A DNA stretch of 64,000 nt from Sphingomonas cavernae. Lineage in GTDB: Bacteria > Pseudomonadota > Alphaproteobacteria > Sphingomonadales > Sphingomonadaceae. Position numbers and translations under genes: made by a program. Of the stretch, positions 52,163-61,652 are shown piece after piece (within the stretch, counting starts at the first letter, position 1; each line of letters begins with the position of its first letter). The notes beneath the pieces were generated by a model. That model ran no database searches and was not told the DNA's origin. It was given only the letters and a program-made list of their open reading frames with translations. The stretch is from NCBI RefSeq assembly GCF_003590775.1, contig NZ_QYUM01000004.1, forward strand, positions 496,001 to 560,000, read 5' to 3'.

Positions 52163-53491
52163 ATGGGCGGCGCACCGTCCTTCCCGATTCCGATCCTGTT
52201 TGTCGTCACCGCGCTGCTCGCCGCGACGCTGCTCGCCGCGCTGCGTCGTGTCGAGGGCCGCGCGGCGCGCTTCGTGATTGCCGCCGTGTGGGCGCGCTAT
52301 ATCCTCAGCGTCTTCCATACAGTCACTTATGACCAGGCCTTTGCGGGATTTAGCTGGAACGCGATCGGGTCGATCGCGATCACCGCCGCGGGCTTCCTCG
52401 TGATCCAGCCGCGTCATCTCATGCTGAAGGCCCTGTTCCCGGTCTACGCAATCATCCTGCTCGTCCTCACCAGCGCCGCCCTCAACGAGGGGATCGTCAC
52501 CGCGCTCGATAGCGTGGTGAAATATGGCTATTTCATCGTCGTTATGGTCGCCGCCTATGAGGCGCTGCGCCAGAACGGACCCGAACGCTTCTTCGGCCCT
52601 CTCTTATGGGCCTTCGCGCCGCTGCTCGTCTTCCAGTTGCTCTCGATCGCGACGGGGACGGTCAAGGCGTCGGAGCTTGACGGATCGGTCAGCTATATCG
52701 GCGGCTACAACCACGAGGCCGCGTTTTCGGTCGCGCTCGCTACCTTCTTCGTCGTCGCCTGTTTCACCGAGACATTGCGCAAGCCGCTAAAGGCTGCGCT
52801 GCTGCTGATCCTCATCATCGGCATCGCACTTGCCAATTATCGCACGACGATCATAGCGCTGCTCCCACTCGCCGCTCTCCAGACGGTCAGCGGCACGGTG
52901 CTGTCCTTCCGGCGCGACCAGCGCGTCATCCTCTTCCTCGTCATGGCGGTGGTGGCGTTCGCCGCGATCGCCATACTTGCGCTGCAGGCGTCGGACCGCT
53001 TTGCCGATCTGGCGCTGTTTCTCGGTGATCCCGGGCAGTTCATCAAGCCGCAGCACGAATTCTCGATCGAGGAGCGCCGTCTTCTCTCAGGCCGCGCCTA
53101 TATCTGGTCGGGCTATATCTTCACCTGGCTGGATGCCTCGACGCTGCGCCACCTTTTCGGATTTGGTCCCGATAGCTGGGAGAACTGGTTCAAGGTCTAT
53201 CCGCACAACACGCTCGTGGCTTTCCTCTTCGAACTCGGGGTGGCGGGTCTTGCCGCGCTGTTGCTCTTCTGGGCCGCGATGCTGGGCCAGGCGCTGCGCG
53301 CACGCGGTGCCGTCCGCTATGACCTCGTCTTCGCGCACCTCTCCTTCATCCTCATGAATCTGGCGACAATGGCGCTGTGGCAGGTGGAGGGCATAATTCT
53401 CTATGCCATTGTCTGTGGATATTCGTTATTCTCCGCAGTGGAGGCGGGGGCCCCCAGATATCAGGTCGGGAGCAGACGCGCCCGGGCATAG
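52163..53491 (+). CDS. Polysaccharide polymerase, Wzy/O-antigen ligase-like
   Basis: This is a 442-residue polytopic membrane protein with about 11-12 hydrophobic segments. A large periplasmic loop lies between helices (QASDRFADLALFLGDPGQFIKPQHEFSIEERRLLSGRAYIWSG region). The segment FGFGPDSWENWFKVYPHNTLVAFLFELG, with its conserved H-N-T, is typical of Wzy_C/ligase proteins. It would join repeat units in the periplasm. The ATG at 52163 has AAGGG 7 bases upstream; a GTG two codons earlier is possible. It follows the Wzc-like gene by 43 bases. Confidence 0.88.
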   Translation: MGGAPSFPIPILFVVTALLAATLLAALRRVEGRAARFVIAAVWARYILSVFHTVTYDQAFAGFSWNAIGSIAITAAGFLVIQPRHLMLKALFPVYAIILLVLTSAALNEGIVTALDSVVKYGYFIVVMVAAYEALRQNGPERFFGPLLWAFAPLLVFQLLSIATGTVKASELDGSVSYIGGYNHEAAFSVALATFFVVACFTETLRKPLKAALLLILIIGIALANYRTTIIALLPLAALQTVSGTVLSFRRDQRVILFLVMAVVAFAAIAILALQASDRFADLALFLGDPGQFIKPQHEFSIEERRLLSGRAYIWSGYIFTWLDASTLRHLFGFGPDSWENWFKVYPHNTLVAFLFELGVAGLAALLLFWAAMLGQALRARGAVRYDLVFAHLSFILMNLATMALWQVEGIILYAIVCGYSLFSAVEAGAPRYQVGSRRARA

Positions 53492-53559
53492 GCTTTTTAA
53501 GGAACGGGAAACCGTAGGTGGACGATAAGCGACAGCACGCCTCACAACGGAGTCTCGAC

Positions 53560-53811
53560 ATGTCCGCGCCCGGTGCCGTCCTTAAGGAGGACTCCTCGAT
53601 TGCCGTCGTTGCAGCAAGCGCGCGCGCCGCACTTGGCGCCGAACACTCGCTTGAGCATGACGCGCCCGAGACATTGCCGCGCGAAGATTTTAACGCGCCG
53701 ACCGCCGCGGAAAAGGCGCGTGGCTTGCCCGGCAAAATGCGAACCATCCTTGCCGCAGGTCTGGTTGCCTGGGTGGTTGTGGCGATCCCCGCCTGGTTGC
53801 TTTTCGGCTGA
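53560..53811 (+). CDS. Small single-pass membrane protein in the exopolysaccharide locus
   Basis: This is an 83-residue protein that I do not recognise. About 55 charged or polar residues are followed by one C-terminal membrane helix (ILAAGLVAWVVVAIPAWLLFG). The ATG at 53560 has GGAG 7 bases upstream; an in-frame GTG at 53518 is possible but poorly preceded. It lies between the polymerase and a glycosyltransferase gene on the same strand and is probably co-transcribed. Its charge pattern suggests a cytoplasmic N-terminus. A role in anchoring or regulating the assembly machinery is a guess from context. Confidence 0.55.
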   Translation: MSAPGAVLKEDSSIAVVAASARAALGAEHSLEHDAPETLPREDFNAPTAAEKARGLPGKMRTILAAGLVAWVVVAIPAWLLFG

Positions 53812-53859
53812 TCCTCCAAAGCGGCCGGACGGCCGCATATCCGCCGATTCCGGAACTCA

Positions 53860-55077
53860 TTGTGCTTTGCAGCATTGGATGGATCGTCCATTGATCGATC
53901 CAGTGATTCAGTCCGGAAATCAGCCCCTTTGCGCCGCAAGATCCTTTTCATCATCAACTCGCTGACGGGCGGCGGCGCCGAACGCGTAATGGCGACGCTG
54001 CTGCGCCATTCGGAAGGCTGGCGCGAGCGTTTCGAGATCGAGCTCGCGCTGCTCGACAACGAGCCACAGGCCTATGCCGTGCCCGACTGGGTGACGGTTC
54101 ACCGGCTGGACTGCGGCTTCAGTCTTGCCCGGAGCGCGTTGCGACTGCGCAGGCTCGTCGGGCGCATTCGTCCCGATGCCACGCTAAGCTTCCTAACCCG
54201 CGCCAACGTCGCGAATGCCTATGCAATGCGCGGGCGTGGTCGCCCCTGGATCATCAGCGAGCGAGTCAACACCAGCGCGCATCTCGGCAACGACGCGGCG
54301 GGCAAGTTCGGCCGCATGCTCGTCCGCTACACCTACCCAAAGGCGAGCGCGGTGATCGCGGTGTCGCATGGTGTTGCCGATGACCTCGTCCACAACTTCG
54401 CGGTGCCCGTCGCGCGCGTGACTGCGATCGCCAATCCGGTCGACGTCGATTTCATTGCCCGGCGCGCCACCGAGCCACCGCCGATCGCGGTCGATGGCCG
54501 CTATGTCGCGGCGATGGGCCGTCTCGTCGAGAACAAGAATTTCGCTATGCTGATCGATGCCTTCGCTGCCTCGGGCGTCGCAGGCAAGCTGGTCATCGGC
54601 GGCGACGGTCCCTTGCGCGGCGCGCTCGAGGCTCAGATCGCGCGACTGGGGCTTCAGAGCCGTGTGATCCTTGCCGGATTCCTCGAAAACCCCTTTCCGC
54701 TCGTCGCTGGCGCGCGCTATTTCGTGCTACCCTCAAATGCCGAGGGCTTCCCAAATGGGCTAGTCGAGGCGATGGCAACGGGCGTTGCGGTAGTCTCGAC
54801 CAACTGCCTTTCGGGTCCATCCGAGATACTCGCCGAGGCTGCGCGCGAGGATATTTCGGGCGTGACCCGCGCAAAACATGGAATTCTCGTGCCGTGCAAC
54901 GATGCCGCCGCAATGGCAGGCGCGATGCGCTCGCTCGAGGACAAGACGGTCCGCGAACATTATGCGACCGCGGCGCTCAATCGCGCGCGCGCCTTTGCGC
55001 CCGAGAATGCCGCCCGGCGCTATTGGCGCGTCATCGAGCAGGCGCTAGATGGACCCCAGCCGGGGCACGCAAACTAA
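53860..55077 (+). CDS. Glycosyltransferase, family 4 (GT-B)
   Basis: This is about 405 residues. A Gly-rich N-terminal motif (KILFIINSLTGGGAERVMATLLRH) marks the acceptor domain. The donor domain has YVAAMGRLVENKNFAMLIDAF, VIGGDGPLRGALEAQI, and the E-X7-E motif in NAEGFPNGLVEAMATGVAVVS. The start is uncertain: the GTG at 53860 gives an extra 26 residues before the conserved motif, and no good ribosome-binding site is visible. The product would add one sugar to the repeat unit. It precedes ugd by 25 bases. Confidence 0.88.
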   Translation: MCFAALDGSSIDRSSDSVRKSAPLRRKILFIINSLTGGGAERVMATLLRHSEGWRERFEIELALLDNEPQAYAVPDWVTVHRLDCGFSLARSALRLRRLVGRIRPDATLSFLTRANVANAYAMRGRGRPWIISERVNTSAHLGNDAAGKFGRMLVRYTYPKASAVIAVSHGVADDLVHNFAVPVARVTAIANPVDVDFIARRATEPPPIAVDGRYVAAMGRLVENKNFAMLIDAFAASGVAGKLVIGGDGPLRGALEAQIARLGLQSRVILAGFLENPFPLVAGARYFVLPSNAEGFPNGLVEAMATGVAVVSTNCLSGPSEILAEAAREDISGVTRAKHGILVPCNDAAAMAGAMRSLEDKTVREHYATAALNRARAFAPENAARRYWRVIEQALDGPQPGHAN

Positions 55078-55102
55078 ACCTCACCACAATTTTGGAGATT
55101 TC

Positions 55103-56404
55103 ATGCGTATCACGATGATTGGTTCGGGCTATGTGGGCCTTGTATCGGGCGCCTGCTTTGCCGATTTCGGGCACGACGTGGTCTGCGTCGACAAGGATCA
55201 GAAAAAGATCGACGCGCTGCACGCTGGCCGCATGCCGATCTATGAACCGGGTCTCGACGCGCTGGTCGCCAGCAATGTCAAGGCGGGGCGCCTTGCCTTC
55301 ACCACCGATCTGACCGACGCAGTTGCCGAAGCGGACGTCGTCTTCATCGCCGTGGGCACGCCCTCGCGCCGCGGCGATGGCCATGCCGATCTCAGCTATG
55401 TCCACGCCGCTGCCGCAGACATTGCGCGCGCGATCAAGGGCTATACCGTCGTCATCACCAAATCGACCGTGCCCGTGGGTACGGGCGATGACGTCGAGCG
55501 CATCATCGGCGAAACCAATCCCGAGGCCGAGTTCGCTGTGGTTTCCAACCCCGAGTTCCTGCGCGAAGGCGCTGCGATCGGCGACTTCAAGCGTCCCGAC
55601 CGCATCGTCGTCGGCACCGAGGATGCGCGCGCAGAGGAGGTGATGCGCGAGGTTTACCGCCCGCTCTTCATCAACAAGTCGCCGATGCTGTTCATGAGCC
55701 GGCGGACCGCCGAGCTCACCAAATACGCCGCCAACGCGTTCCTTGCGACCAAGATCACCTTCATCAACGAGATCGCTGATCTCTGCGAAAAAGTAGGCGC
55801 CGACGTGCAGGGTGTCTCGCGCGGCATCGGGCTCGACAACCGCATTGGCGCCAAGTTCCTTCACGCCGGCCCCGGCTATGGCGGTTCGTGCTTCCCCAAG
55901 GACACGCTTGCGCTCCTCAAGACTGCTCAGGATTCGGGCGTGCCGCAGCGCATTGTCGAATCGGTCGTCGCGGTGAACGATGCGCGCAAGCGCGCAATGG
56001 GTCGCAAGGTCATCGACGCGCTCGGTGGCGAGGTGCGCAAGAAGACAATCGCGGTGCTCGGCCTGACCTTCAAGCCCAATACCGACGATATGCGCGACAG
56101 CCCGGCAATCGACGTGATCCGAGTGCTCCAGGACAATGGCGCTATCGTGCGCGCCACCGACCCGGAGGGCGAGGAGCAGGCCAGGCTGGTGCTCGAAAAT
56201 GTCGAATATTGCAGCGGCGCCTATGACGCGATGGAAGGCGCCGACGCGGCGGTGATCGTCACCGAATGGGACGCCTATCGTGCGCTCGACTTTGCGCGCG
56301 CCAAGTCGATCATGAAGTCACCTGTACTCGTCGACCTGCGCAACATTTATCCGCGCGATCAGGTTGAGAATGCGGGATTCTCCTACACGGCGGTGGGACG
56401 CTGA
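55103..56404 (+). CDS. ugd: UDP-glucose 6-dehydrogenase
   Basis: This is a 433-residue enzyme oxidising UDP-glucose to UDP-glucuronate with two NAD+. The NAD-binding motif is MIGSGYVGLVSGACFADFGH; the catalytic cysteine lies in GPGYGGSCFPKDTLAL; the C-terminal domain has GLTFKPNTDDMRDSP. Together with GalU in the same locus it supplies glucuronate, so the polymer is likely acidic. The ATG at 55103 has TTTGGAG upstream; the frame is open earlier but overlaps the preceding glycosyltransferase gene. Confidence 0.96.
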   Translation: MRITMIGSGYVGLVSGACFADFGHDVVCVDKDQKKIDALHAGRMPIYEPGLDALVASNVKAGRLAFTTDLTDAVAEADVVFIAVGTPSRRGDGHADLSYVHAAAADIARAIKGYTVVITKSTVPVGTGDDVERIIGETNPEAEFAVVSNPEFLREGAAIGDFKRPDRIVVGTEDARAEEVMREVYRPLFINKSPMLFMSRRTAELTKYAANAFLATKITFINEIADLCEKVGADVQGVSRGIGLDNRIGAKFLHAGPGYGGSCFPKDTLALLKTAQDSGVPQRIVESVVAVNDARKRAMGRKVIDALGGEVRKKTIAVLGLTFKPNTDDMRDSPAIDVIRVLQDNGAIVRATDPEGEEQARLVLENVEYCSGAYDAMEGADAAVIVTEWDAYRALDFARAKSIMKSPVLVDLRNIYPRDQVENAGFSYTAVGR

Positions 56405-56502
56405 CAAGCGCGGGCGCGGCTCATCGCGCGCGTTGAACGCGGTGACCCGTCCGTTGTTGCTGCAACGCATCCAAAGCCGGGTTCGAACGCTTGTGGGCGG
56501 TG

Positions 56503-57801
56503 ATGTTCATATTGCGTTTGCGTCCGGCCTGTGGTGCCGCCCTCATCCTGGGAACCGCGCTTCCCGCTTCCGCCCAACAGGCCGATATATTGGAGGACTT
56601 CCGTAGCGAATACCTCCAGTTCCGGAGAGAGGGCGCGGTGGCCGTGCGCGACCGGCCCCAGCCGCTCTATGACCCCGTCCCCTACCGGATCGACGGGATC
56701 GAGGTGATGCCGAGGGTGAGCGCGGACGCCACCTATGACAGCAACATCTTTGCCACGTCCGATGCAATCGACGACCTGATGCTTCGCGTCCGTCCGCGGA
56801 TGACCGCCTCGGCGCTGCTCGGCAGCCTCGATGTCACGAGCGCGGTCGAACTCGACCGCCGGGAATATCTCTCGCACGGCAACCAGAGCACCACCGACGT
56901 CGCATTCGGCCTTGCGGGGCGCTACACTATCAGCCGCGACACGCAGATCTATGCGGGCACGCGCAACGGCAGGCGTACCGAGGACCGCGCCGATCCCGAC
57001 TCCCCGCTCAACCTGCGCGCGCCCGTCCAGTACGATTATGTCACGGGCTATCTGGGTGCGGCGCACAGCTTCAACCGCCTGCGCATCGCGGGGCGCATCG
57101 GGGTCGAAGACCGCGACTATCAGGACGGGCGCGACGGGCTCGGCAATCTCGTCGATCAGGACTTTCGCAGCCGCACATTGCTGACGAGCGACATTGCCGC
57201 CGAATACGCCTTCAGCCCCGACACCTCGGCGTTTGTCAACGTCACGTTCAACGAGCGGAACTACCCGGCACAGTCACTGCTCGAACCATCGCGCGATTCA
57301 AACGGCTACCGGATCACCACGGGCGCAAATTTCGAACTGACCAAGGTCATGCGCGGGCAGGTCGGCCTGGGCTATTTCCGGCAGGATTTCGAAAGTCCCG
57401 CCTATGACACCGTGAAAGGGCTGGCCGCGCGCGCGAAGCTGGAATATTTCATGACGCCGCTGCTCACCTGGACGCTTAACGCCAATCGCGGTGTCGAGGA
57501 AGCATCGACCATCGGCACAGGCGCCTATGTCGCGACATCGGCGTCGCTCCAGGCCGATTACGAAGTGTTCCGCAACCTCATCCTCAGCGCGGGTGCGAAC
57601 TATGAGCATGACGATTTCCAGGACATTGACCGCCGCTACGACATCTGGGGCGCCATGTTGGCGGCCGATTACAAGCTCGGCCCGCGCTATGCCTTGCGCA
57701 TGCAGTACGACTTTCGCGATCAGGACGCCGCCGGCACCTTTCCCGGCCGCGAGTTTGCGCGTCATCGCCTGATGGCCGGCGTCACCATGCAGGGAATGTG
57801 A
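56503..57801 (+). CDS. Outer membrane beta-barrel protein of the exopolysaccharide locus
   Basis: This is a 432-residue protein with a signal peptide (ILRLRPACGAALILGTALPASAQQ). Repeated amphipathic strands follow (VMPRVSADATYDSNIFATSD; YTISRDTQIYAGTRNGRRTED; SAFVNVTFNERNYPAQS; YALRMQYDFRDQDAAGTFPG). The pattern, with YDSN(I/V)F near the start, fits the BBP2-type outer membrane proteins found in polysaccharide loci. It may form or support the outer membrane exit. The start is either this ATG or a GTG at 56491. The beta-helix gene starts one base after its stop codon. Confidence 0.75.
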   Translation: MFILRLRPACGAALILGTALPASAQQADILEDFRSEYLQFRREGAVAVRDRPQPLYDPVPYRIDGIEVMPRVSADATYDSNIFATSDAIDDLMLRVRPRMTASALLGSLDVTSAVELDRREYLSHGNQSTTDVAFGLAGRYTISRDTQIYAGTRNGRRTEDRADPDSPLNLRAPVQYDYVTGYLGAAHSFNRLRIAGRIGVEDRDYQDGRDGLGNLVDQDFRSRTLLTSDIAAEYAFSPDTSAFVNVTFNERNYPAQSLLEPSRDSNGYRITTGANFELTKVMRGQVGLGYFRQDFESPAYDTVKGLAARAKLEYFMTPLLTWTLNANRGVEEASTIGTGAYVATSASLQADYEVFRNLILSAGANYEHDDFQDIDRRYDIWGAMLAADYKLGPRYALRMQYDFRDQDAAGTFPGREFARHRLMAGVTMQGM

Positions 57802-57802
57802 A

Positions 57803-58768
57803 ATGACCCAGTTTACCCGACGTGCGATCCTGGCCGCAGCGGTTGCGGCGCCGGTTACCGCATTCGCTCAACCCGGAAATACCGGCCCGCCGGGCCAGCG
57901 CGTCCGCTCGGGACAGAGGATCCGCGGGGCCCGCTTTGTCGATCTGGGCAATGGCGCGGTCATCGTCGACAAGCCGGTCAATGGGCTGATCGTTGAGGAT
58001 GTGAAAGCCGCGCGGCTCTATCGCTTCCTTGAGAACACCGCTGCAAAGGGTGCGCCGCCCGCGCCACTGACGCGCTTCGTGCTCCGGCGCATCACCGCGC
58101 GTGACCTCCAGCGCGGCATGACGCGCATCCGCCACACATCGCATGACGGCCTGATCGAAGACGTTGTCGCCTATGGCGGTTCAAACGGCGCCAATTATTG
58201 CGTCGGCTTCGCGCTTGACGACGAGGCGCACGATATCATCTATCGCCGTGTCCAGGCGCACGGCTTCGCCGAAAGCGCGCGCCCGCGCGACAAATACTGG
58301 AACGGCGACGGCTTCACCGACGAGCGCGGCAACCGCGCGATCCGCTATCTCGATTGCGTCGCGAGCGGTTGCAGCGACGGCGGCTTCGACCTGAAATCGA
58401 GCGACGCAATGCTGATCGGCTGCACGGCGCACGACAACAAGCGCAACTTTCGCCTGTGGGGCAATGGCCGGCTGGAGCGCTGCCGGAGCGAGAATCCGAG
58501 GTGGCGCGGAGGCGTTGGCGGCCCCGCGCATTTCTCGTTCCACGGGCCCGAGGCGCGCTACGTGATCGACCGCCCCGTGGTCCGTGCCGATCCTGCGAAC
58601 AAGGCGCCCGTCTTTCTGTTCGATACCAAGGCGCCTGCGATCATCGAAATCCACAACGCCGACATCGACGCCCCCGGAGCACCGTTGATGGTCGCGGGCG
58701 GAAAGCAGATTCCCAGGATCAAATGGGTGCCCGAGCGGTCCGCACAAAAGATCCGGACCGCGAAATAG
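57803..58768 (+). CDS. Exported right-handed beta-helix protein (possible polysaccharide lyase)
   Basis: This is a 321-residue protein. The N-terminus FTRRAILAAAVAAPVTAFAQ has a twin-arginine-type signal. The rest has short beta-helix coils with stacked Asn, Asp and Gly residues (HTSHDGLIEDVVAYGGSNGANYCVGF; GNRAIRYLDCVASGCSDGGFDLKSSDAMLIGCTAHDNKRNFRLWG region). Pectate-lyase-like folds in polysaccharide loci often trim or release the polymer; no catalytic residues could be assigned here, so the activity is unproven. It is coupled to the outer membrane barrel gene (one base between) and convergent with the broken peptidase gene. Confidence 0.65.
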   Translation: MTQFTRRAILAAAVAAPVTAFAQPGNTGPPGQRVRSGQRIRGARFVDLGNGAVIVDKPVNGLIVEDVKAARLYRFLENTAAKGAPPAPLTRFVLRRITARDLQRGMTRIRHTSHDGLIEDVVAYGGSNGANYCVGFALDDEAHDIIYRRVQAHGFAESARPRDKYWNGDGFTDERGNRAIRYLDCVASGCSDGGFDLKSSDAMLIGCTAHDNKRNFRLWGNGRLERCRSENPRWRGGVGGPAHFSFHGPEARYVIDRPVVRADPANKAPVFLFDTKAPAIIEIHNADIDAPGAPLMVAGGKQIPRIKWVPERSAQKIRTAK

Positions 58769-58787
58769 CCAGCTTACGGCACCGGCA

Positions 58788-60341
58788 TCACGCGCGGATG
58801 GAAGCCTGATTGGCGATTTCATAGAGCAGCTCGGCATAGGCTTTGCTGGCCTCCGCCATGCCCATGACCTTGGGATTTGTGCTCTTGATCAGGAAATATT
58901 CGTCGGGGCCATGCGCGCCGCTGCCGTGACCCATGCCCCATTGCGCGGCGGGCAGGTTGAGCGGCGGTCCAGAGAACATCACACCGGGCCAGGAGCCCGC
59001 GCTGCGGGGAATGATCGTGTAGGCAACCCCCAGCCGCTCCATCACCGCCTTTTCGGCGCGGACGAGCGCGCTGTCCTCCTTGGTGCTGGTCGGGCCGTAG
59101 CCGCCGGTCACCTTGACCTCGAGATCATCGAATCCGTGTTTTTTCAGATGGGCGTTGAACTTGGTGATCGCCTCTTCCCTGGTCATCGCGGGCGTCAGGC
59201 GGAACTCCATCTTCGCTACCGCCCGATGCGGCAGGATCGTCTTGCCCCCAGGACCAGTATAGCCTGCGACGAGCCCCTGAATGTTGATCGTGGGTTGCGA
59301 GGCAAGACGTTCGAGCGCCCGTTGCCAGGGCTCGTCGTTGATCCAGCGGCTCACGCCGAGCTGCTTCTTCACCTCCGCCTCGCTGGTGCGCTTTGCGGTT
59401 TCGGCGATCAGCGCCTTTTCGCGCGGGGAGAGCGGCTGGACATTGTCGTACCAGCCCTCGACCGCGATCGTATGGCCATCGGGCTTCATCAGCGTATCGA
59501 GCGCCTGCACCAGCCGCCATGCGGGGCTGTCCACGCGCGCAAAGTTGCTCGAATGGATGTCCTTGGTCGGGCCCCGCCCCCAGCGTTCGCCGCTCGAGAT
59601 CAGCTCGAGCTCCACTGCCCCCTTCGCGCCCAGCGTGATCGTGCTGTTGCCGTCCGGCGACTGGCTGGCGGAAGGGATGAACACGCCGACGCAACGCTGC
59701 AGCGCCGGCAGCACCTCGGGATGACTGATCGCTTTCGAGAAATTAGGCGAGGCGATTTCCTCCTCGCCCTCGGCGATCAGGGCGATGTTGACGGGCAGTT
59801 TCTTGCCGCTGTCCTTGAAGGCACGGACGGCGGCGAGGAACGCCATTTCGGGCCCCTTCTGGTTTACCGCGCCGCGGCCGACCATCACCTGCCCGAGGCC
59901 GGGCCGGTCGACGAGCCGCGCCTCTAGCGGAGGCGAGGATCATTCGGCGGGATCGAACTGCTTGACGTCGTACATGAAATAGACGCCCACCCAATGTTTC
60001 GCGCCGGCATCGAGCGTCGCGAAAACCGAGGGAACGCCGCCGGTCGGGATGGCTTTCGCCGTCTGGAAGCCGGTATCGCGGGCGAGCGCGATCATGTGCG
60101 CGACGCCTTCGTCGATGTTGCGCTGTTCAGCGGCGATCGAAGGGAGCTTGATCCAGTCGGCGAGCCGCTGCACCGATGCCGGCTGATCGGCATCAATCGC
60201 CTTGAGCACCGCCGCACGATCGGCATCGGCGGAGGCTGCCTGTGCCAGCCCGGGCGTGAGCAGTGCGACCGCCGCGCCCCCCGCTTTCATCATCGTGCGC
60301 CGATCGATCGATTCGGTCGTGTTCCGCCCCTGATCCGCCAT
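58788..60341 (-). pseudogene. M20-family metallopeptidase interrupted by one in-frame TGA
   Basis: The frame reads as a 517-residue M20 peptidase except that codon 134 is TGA (59940-59942). Upstream lie a twin-arginine signal (DRRTMMKAGGAAVALLTPGLAQA) and the start of the peptidase domain, ending VGVYFMYDVKQFDPAE. Directly after the stop, in the same frame, follow SSPPLEARLVDRPGLGQVMVGRGAVNQKGPEMAFLAA, the metal-site region EGEEEIASPNF and the dimerisation domain. M20 relatives commonly have Trp at this point (DPxxW), so a TGG to TGA change is the simplest explanation. No frameshift is needed. A restart at a downstream ATG (59888) would lack the signal and part of the metal site. Confidence 0.85.
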
Positions 60342-60438
60342 CGCCCTTCCTCCCTTTGTCGTTCGCCTGCAGCCTATTATGCTGACAGGCTAACGGGATA
60401 GGCGGGAACTGAACAGGGGGGTGCTTAGGCCATCCGCG

Positions 60439-61317
60439 TCAGGCGGCCACACGCGTCTCTATGATCGAAGCGGCGAATTCGCGCACTGTGGCCGCAAGTT
60501 CAGGGCGGGCGAGCGCCATCGCCATTGTAGCCTCGACATAACCCGCCTTGTCACCACAGTCGTAGCGCCGTCCCTGGAAGGTATATCCGTGGAAAGGCTG
60601 GTCGCGCATGACCTTCTCCATCGCATCGGTGAGCTGGATCTCTCCGCCCGAACCGCGCTGATGGTCGGCGAGCGCCTCCATCACCGCGGGCTGGAGAATA
60701 TAGCGCCCCACGATTGCGAGATTGGACGGCGCATCCGCGGGCGCGGGCTTCTCGACCATGGCCGTGACCTCGGCCAGCGCGCCGGTGCGGTTGCCCGGCG
60801 TCAATATGCCATAGCTTCCCGTCCGCGCGGGATCGACTTCCTCGGCGCAGATGATGTTCCCGCCAACGCGCGCATGGGCGGCCACCATCTGGGCGAGGCA
60901 ACCGGGTTTGCCGACCATGAAATCGTCGGGCAGGATCACCGCAAAAGGCTCGTCGCCGATGATGTGCCGGGCACACCACACCGCATGCCCCAATCCCAAG
61001 GGCTCCTGCTGACGGACATAGGTGATCGCGCCCGGCGCCAGCCGCGTGCCTTCCACCAGATCCATTGCCTTGCCGCGCGAACGCATCGTCGTTTCGAGCT
61101 CGAACGCCATGTCGAAATGATCCTCAAGCGCACTCTTTCCGCGCCCCGTTACGAAGATCATCTGCTCGATACCGGCCTCCAGCGCTTCTTCGACCGCATA
61201 TTGGATCAGCGGTTTGTCGACGACCGGCAGCATCTCCTTCGGAGTTGCCTTGGTGGCGGGCAGGAAGCGAGTGCCGAGGCCAGCGACGGGAAAGACGGCC
61301 TTGCGGATTTGCGCCAT
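60439..61317 (-). CDS. galU: UTP-glucose-1-phosphate uridylyltransferase
   Basis: This is a 292-residue enzyme making UDP-glucose from UTP and glucose-1-phosphate. The nucleotide-binding start is AVFPVAGLGTRFLPATKATPKEMLPVVDKPLIQYAVEEA; EKPAPADAPSNLAIVGRYIL and GGEIQLTDAM follow; all are highly conserved in GalU. The ATG at 61317 is where conservation begins; a longer frame to 61368 is not supported. It supplies the substrate for Ugd and the priming transferase in the same locus. Confidence 0.96.
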   Translation of the reverse strand: MAQIRKAVFPVAGLGTRFLPATKATPKEMLPVVDKPLIQYAVEEALEAGIEQMIFVTGRGKSALEDHFDMAFELETTMRSRGKAMDLVEGTRLAPGAITYVRQQEPLGLGHAVWCARHIIGDEPFAVILPDDFMVGKPGCLAQMVAAHARVGGNIICAEEVDPARTGSYGILTPGNRTGALAEVTAMVEKPAPADAPSNLAIVGRYILQPAVMEALADHQRGSGGEIQLTDAMEKVMRDQPFHGYTFQGRRYDCGDKAGYVEATMAMALARPELAATVREFAASIIETRVAA

Positions 61318-61652
61318 GAGATACTCCGTTACACAACAATGCTGCGGCGCAACATCACGTGGCGTCATGACAAGTCAACGCATGGAAAGGATTTAGGAAT
61401 TCGGATGAACCGTGATTTGGCTCGCTTCACGGTGGACGCTGCATCAGCCGCGTCGGATTGCAGTGGAAGGCTCAAATTTATCGTTCGTGTCTGTTCGGCC
61501 ATACACCATGATCGCATGCGAATTACTGATTGACGGGCTTGTGCGGGCCGTCATTTCTGCGAAGGATTGAAGCGGACGCCAGCCGGGAAAGGGGGTCGCG
61601 CACAAGCGCGGCGACCGGTGGGCGACCGCAATCTGTTGGGGGAACAGACAGG
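61318..61652. other. Divergent intergenic region galU/MarR
   Basis: These 335 bases lie between galU and the MarR-type gene. A short perfect dyad TCGCATGCGA is near 61512-61521. No clear -35/-10 pair was found and no coding sequence is supported. Confidence 0.4.

Noticed and set aside
59940-59942. Reading the in-frame TGA as selenocysteine or as programmed readthrough
   Set aside because: M20 peptidases tend to have Trp at this point, and I saw no SECIS-like hairpin directly after the codon. A point mutation is simpler.
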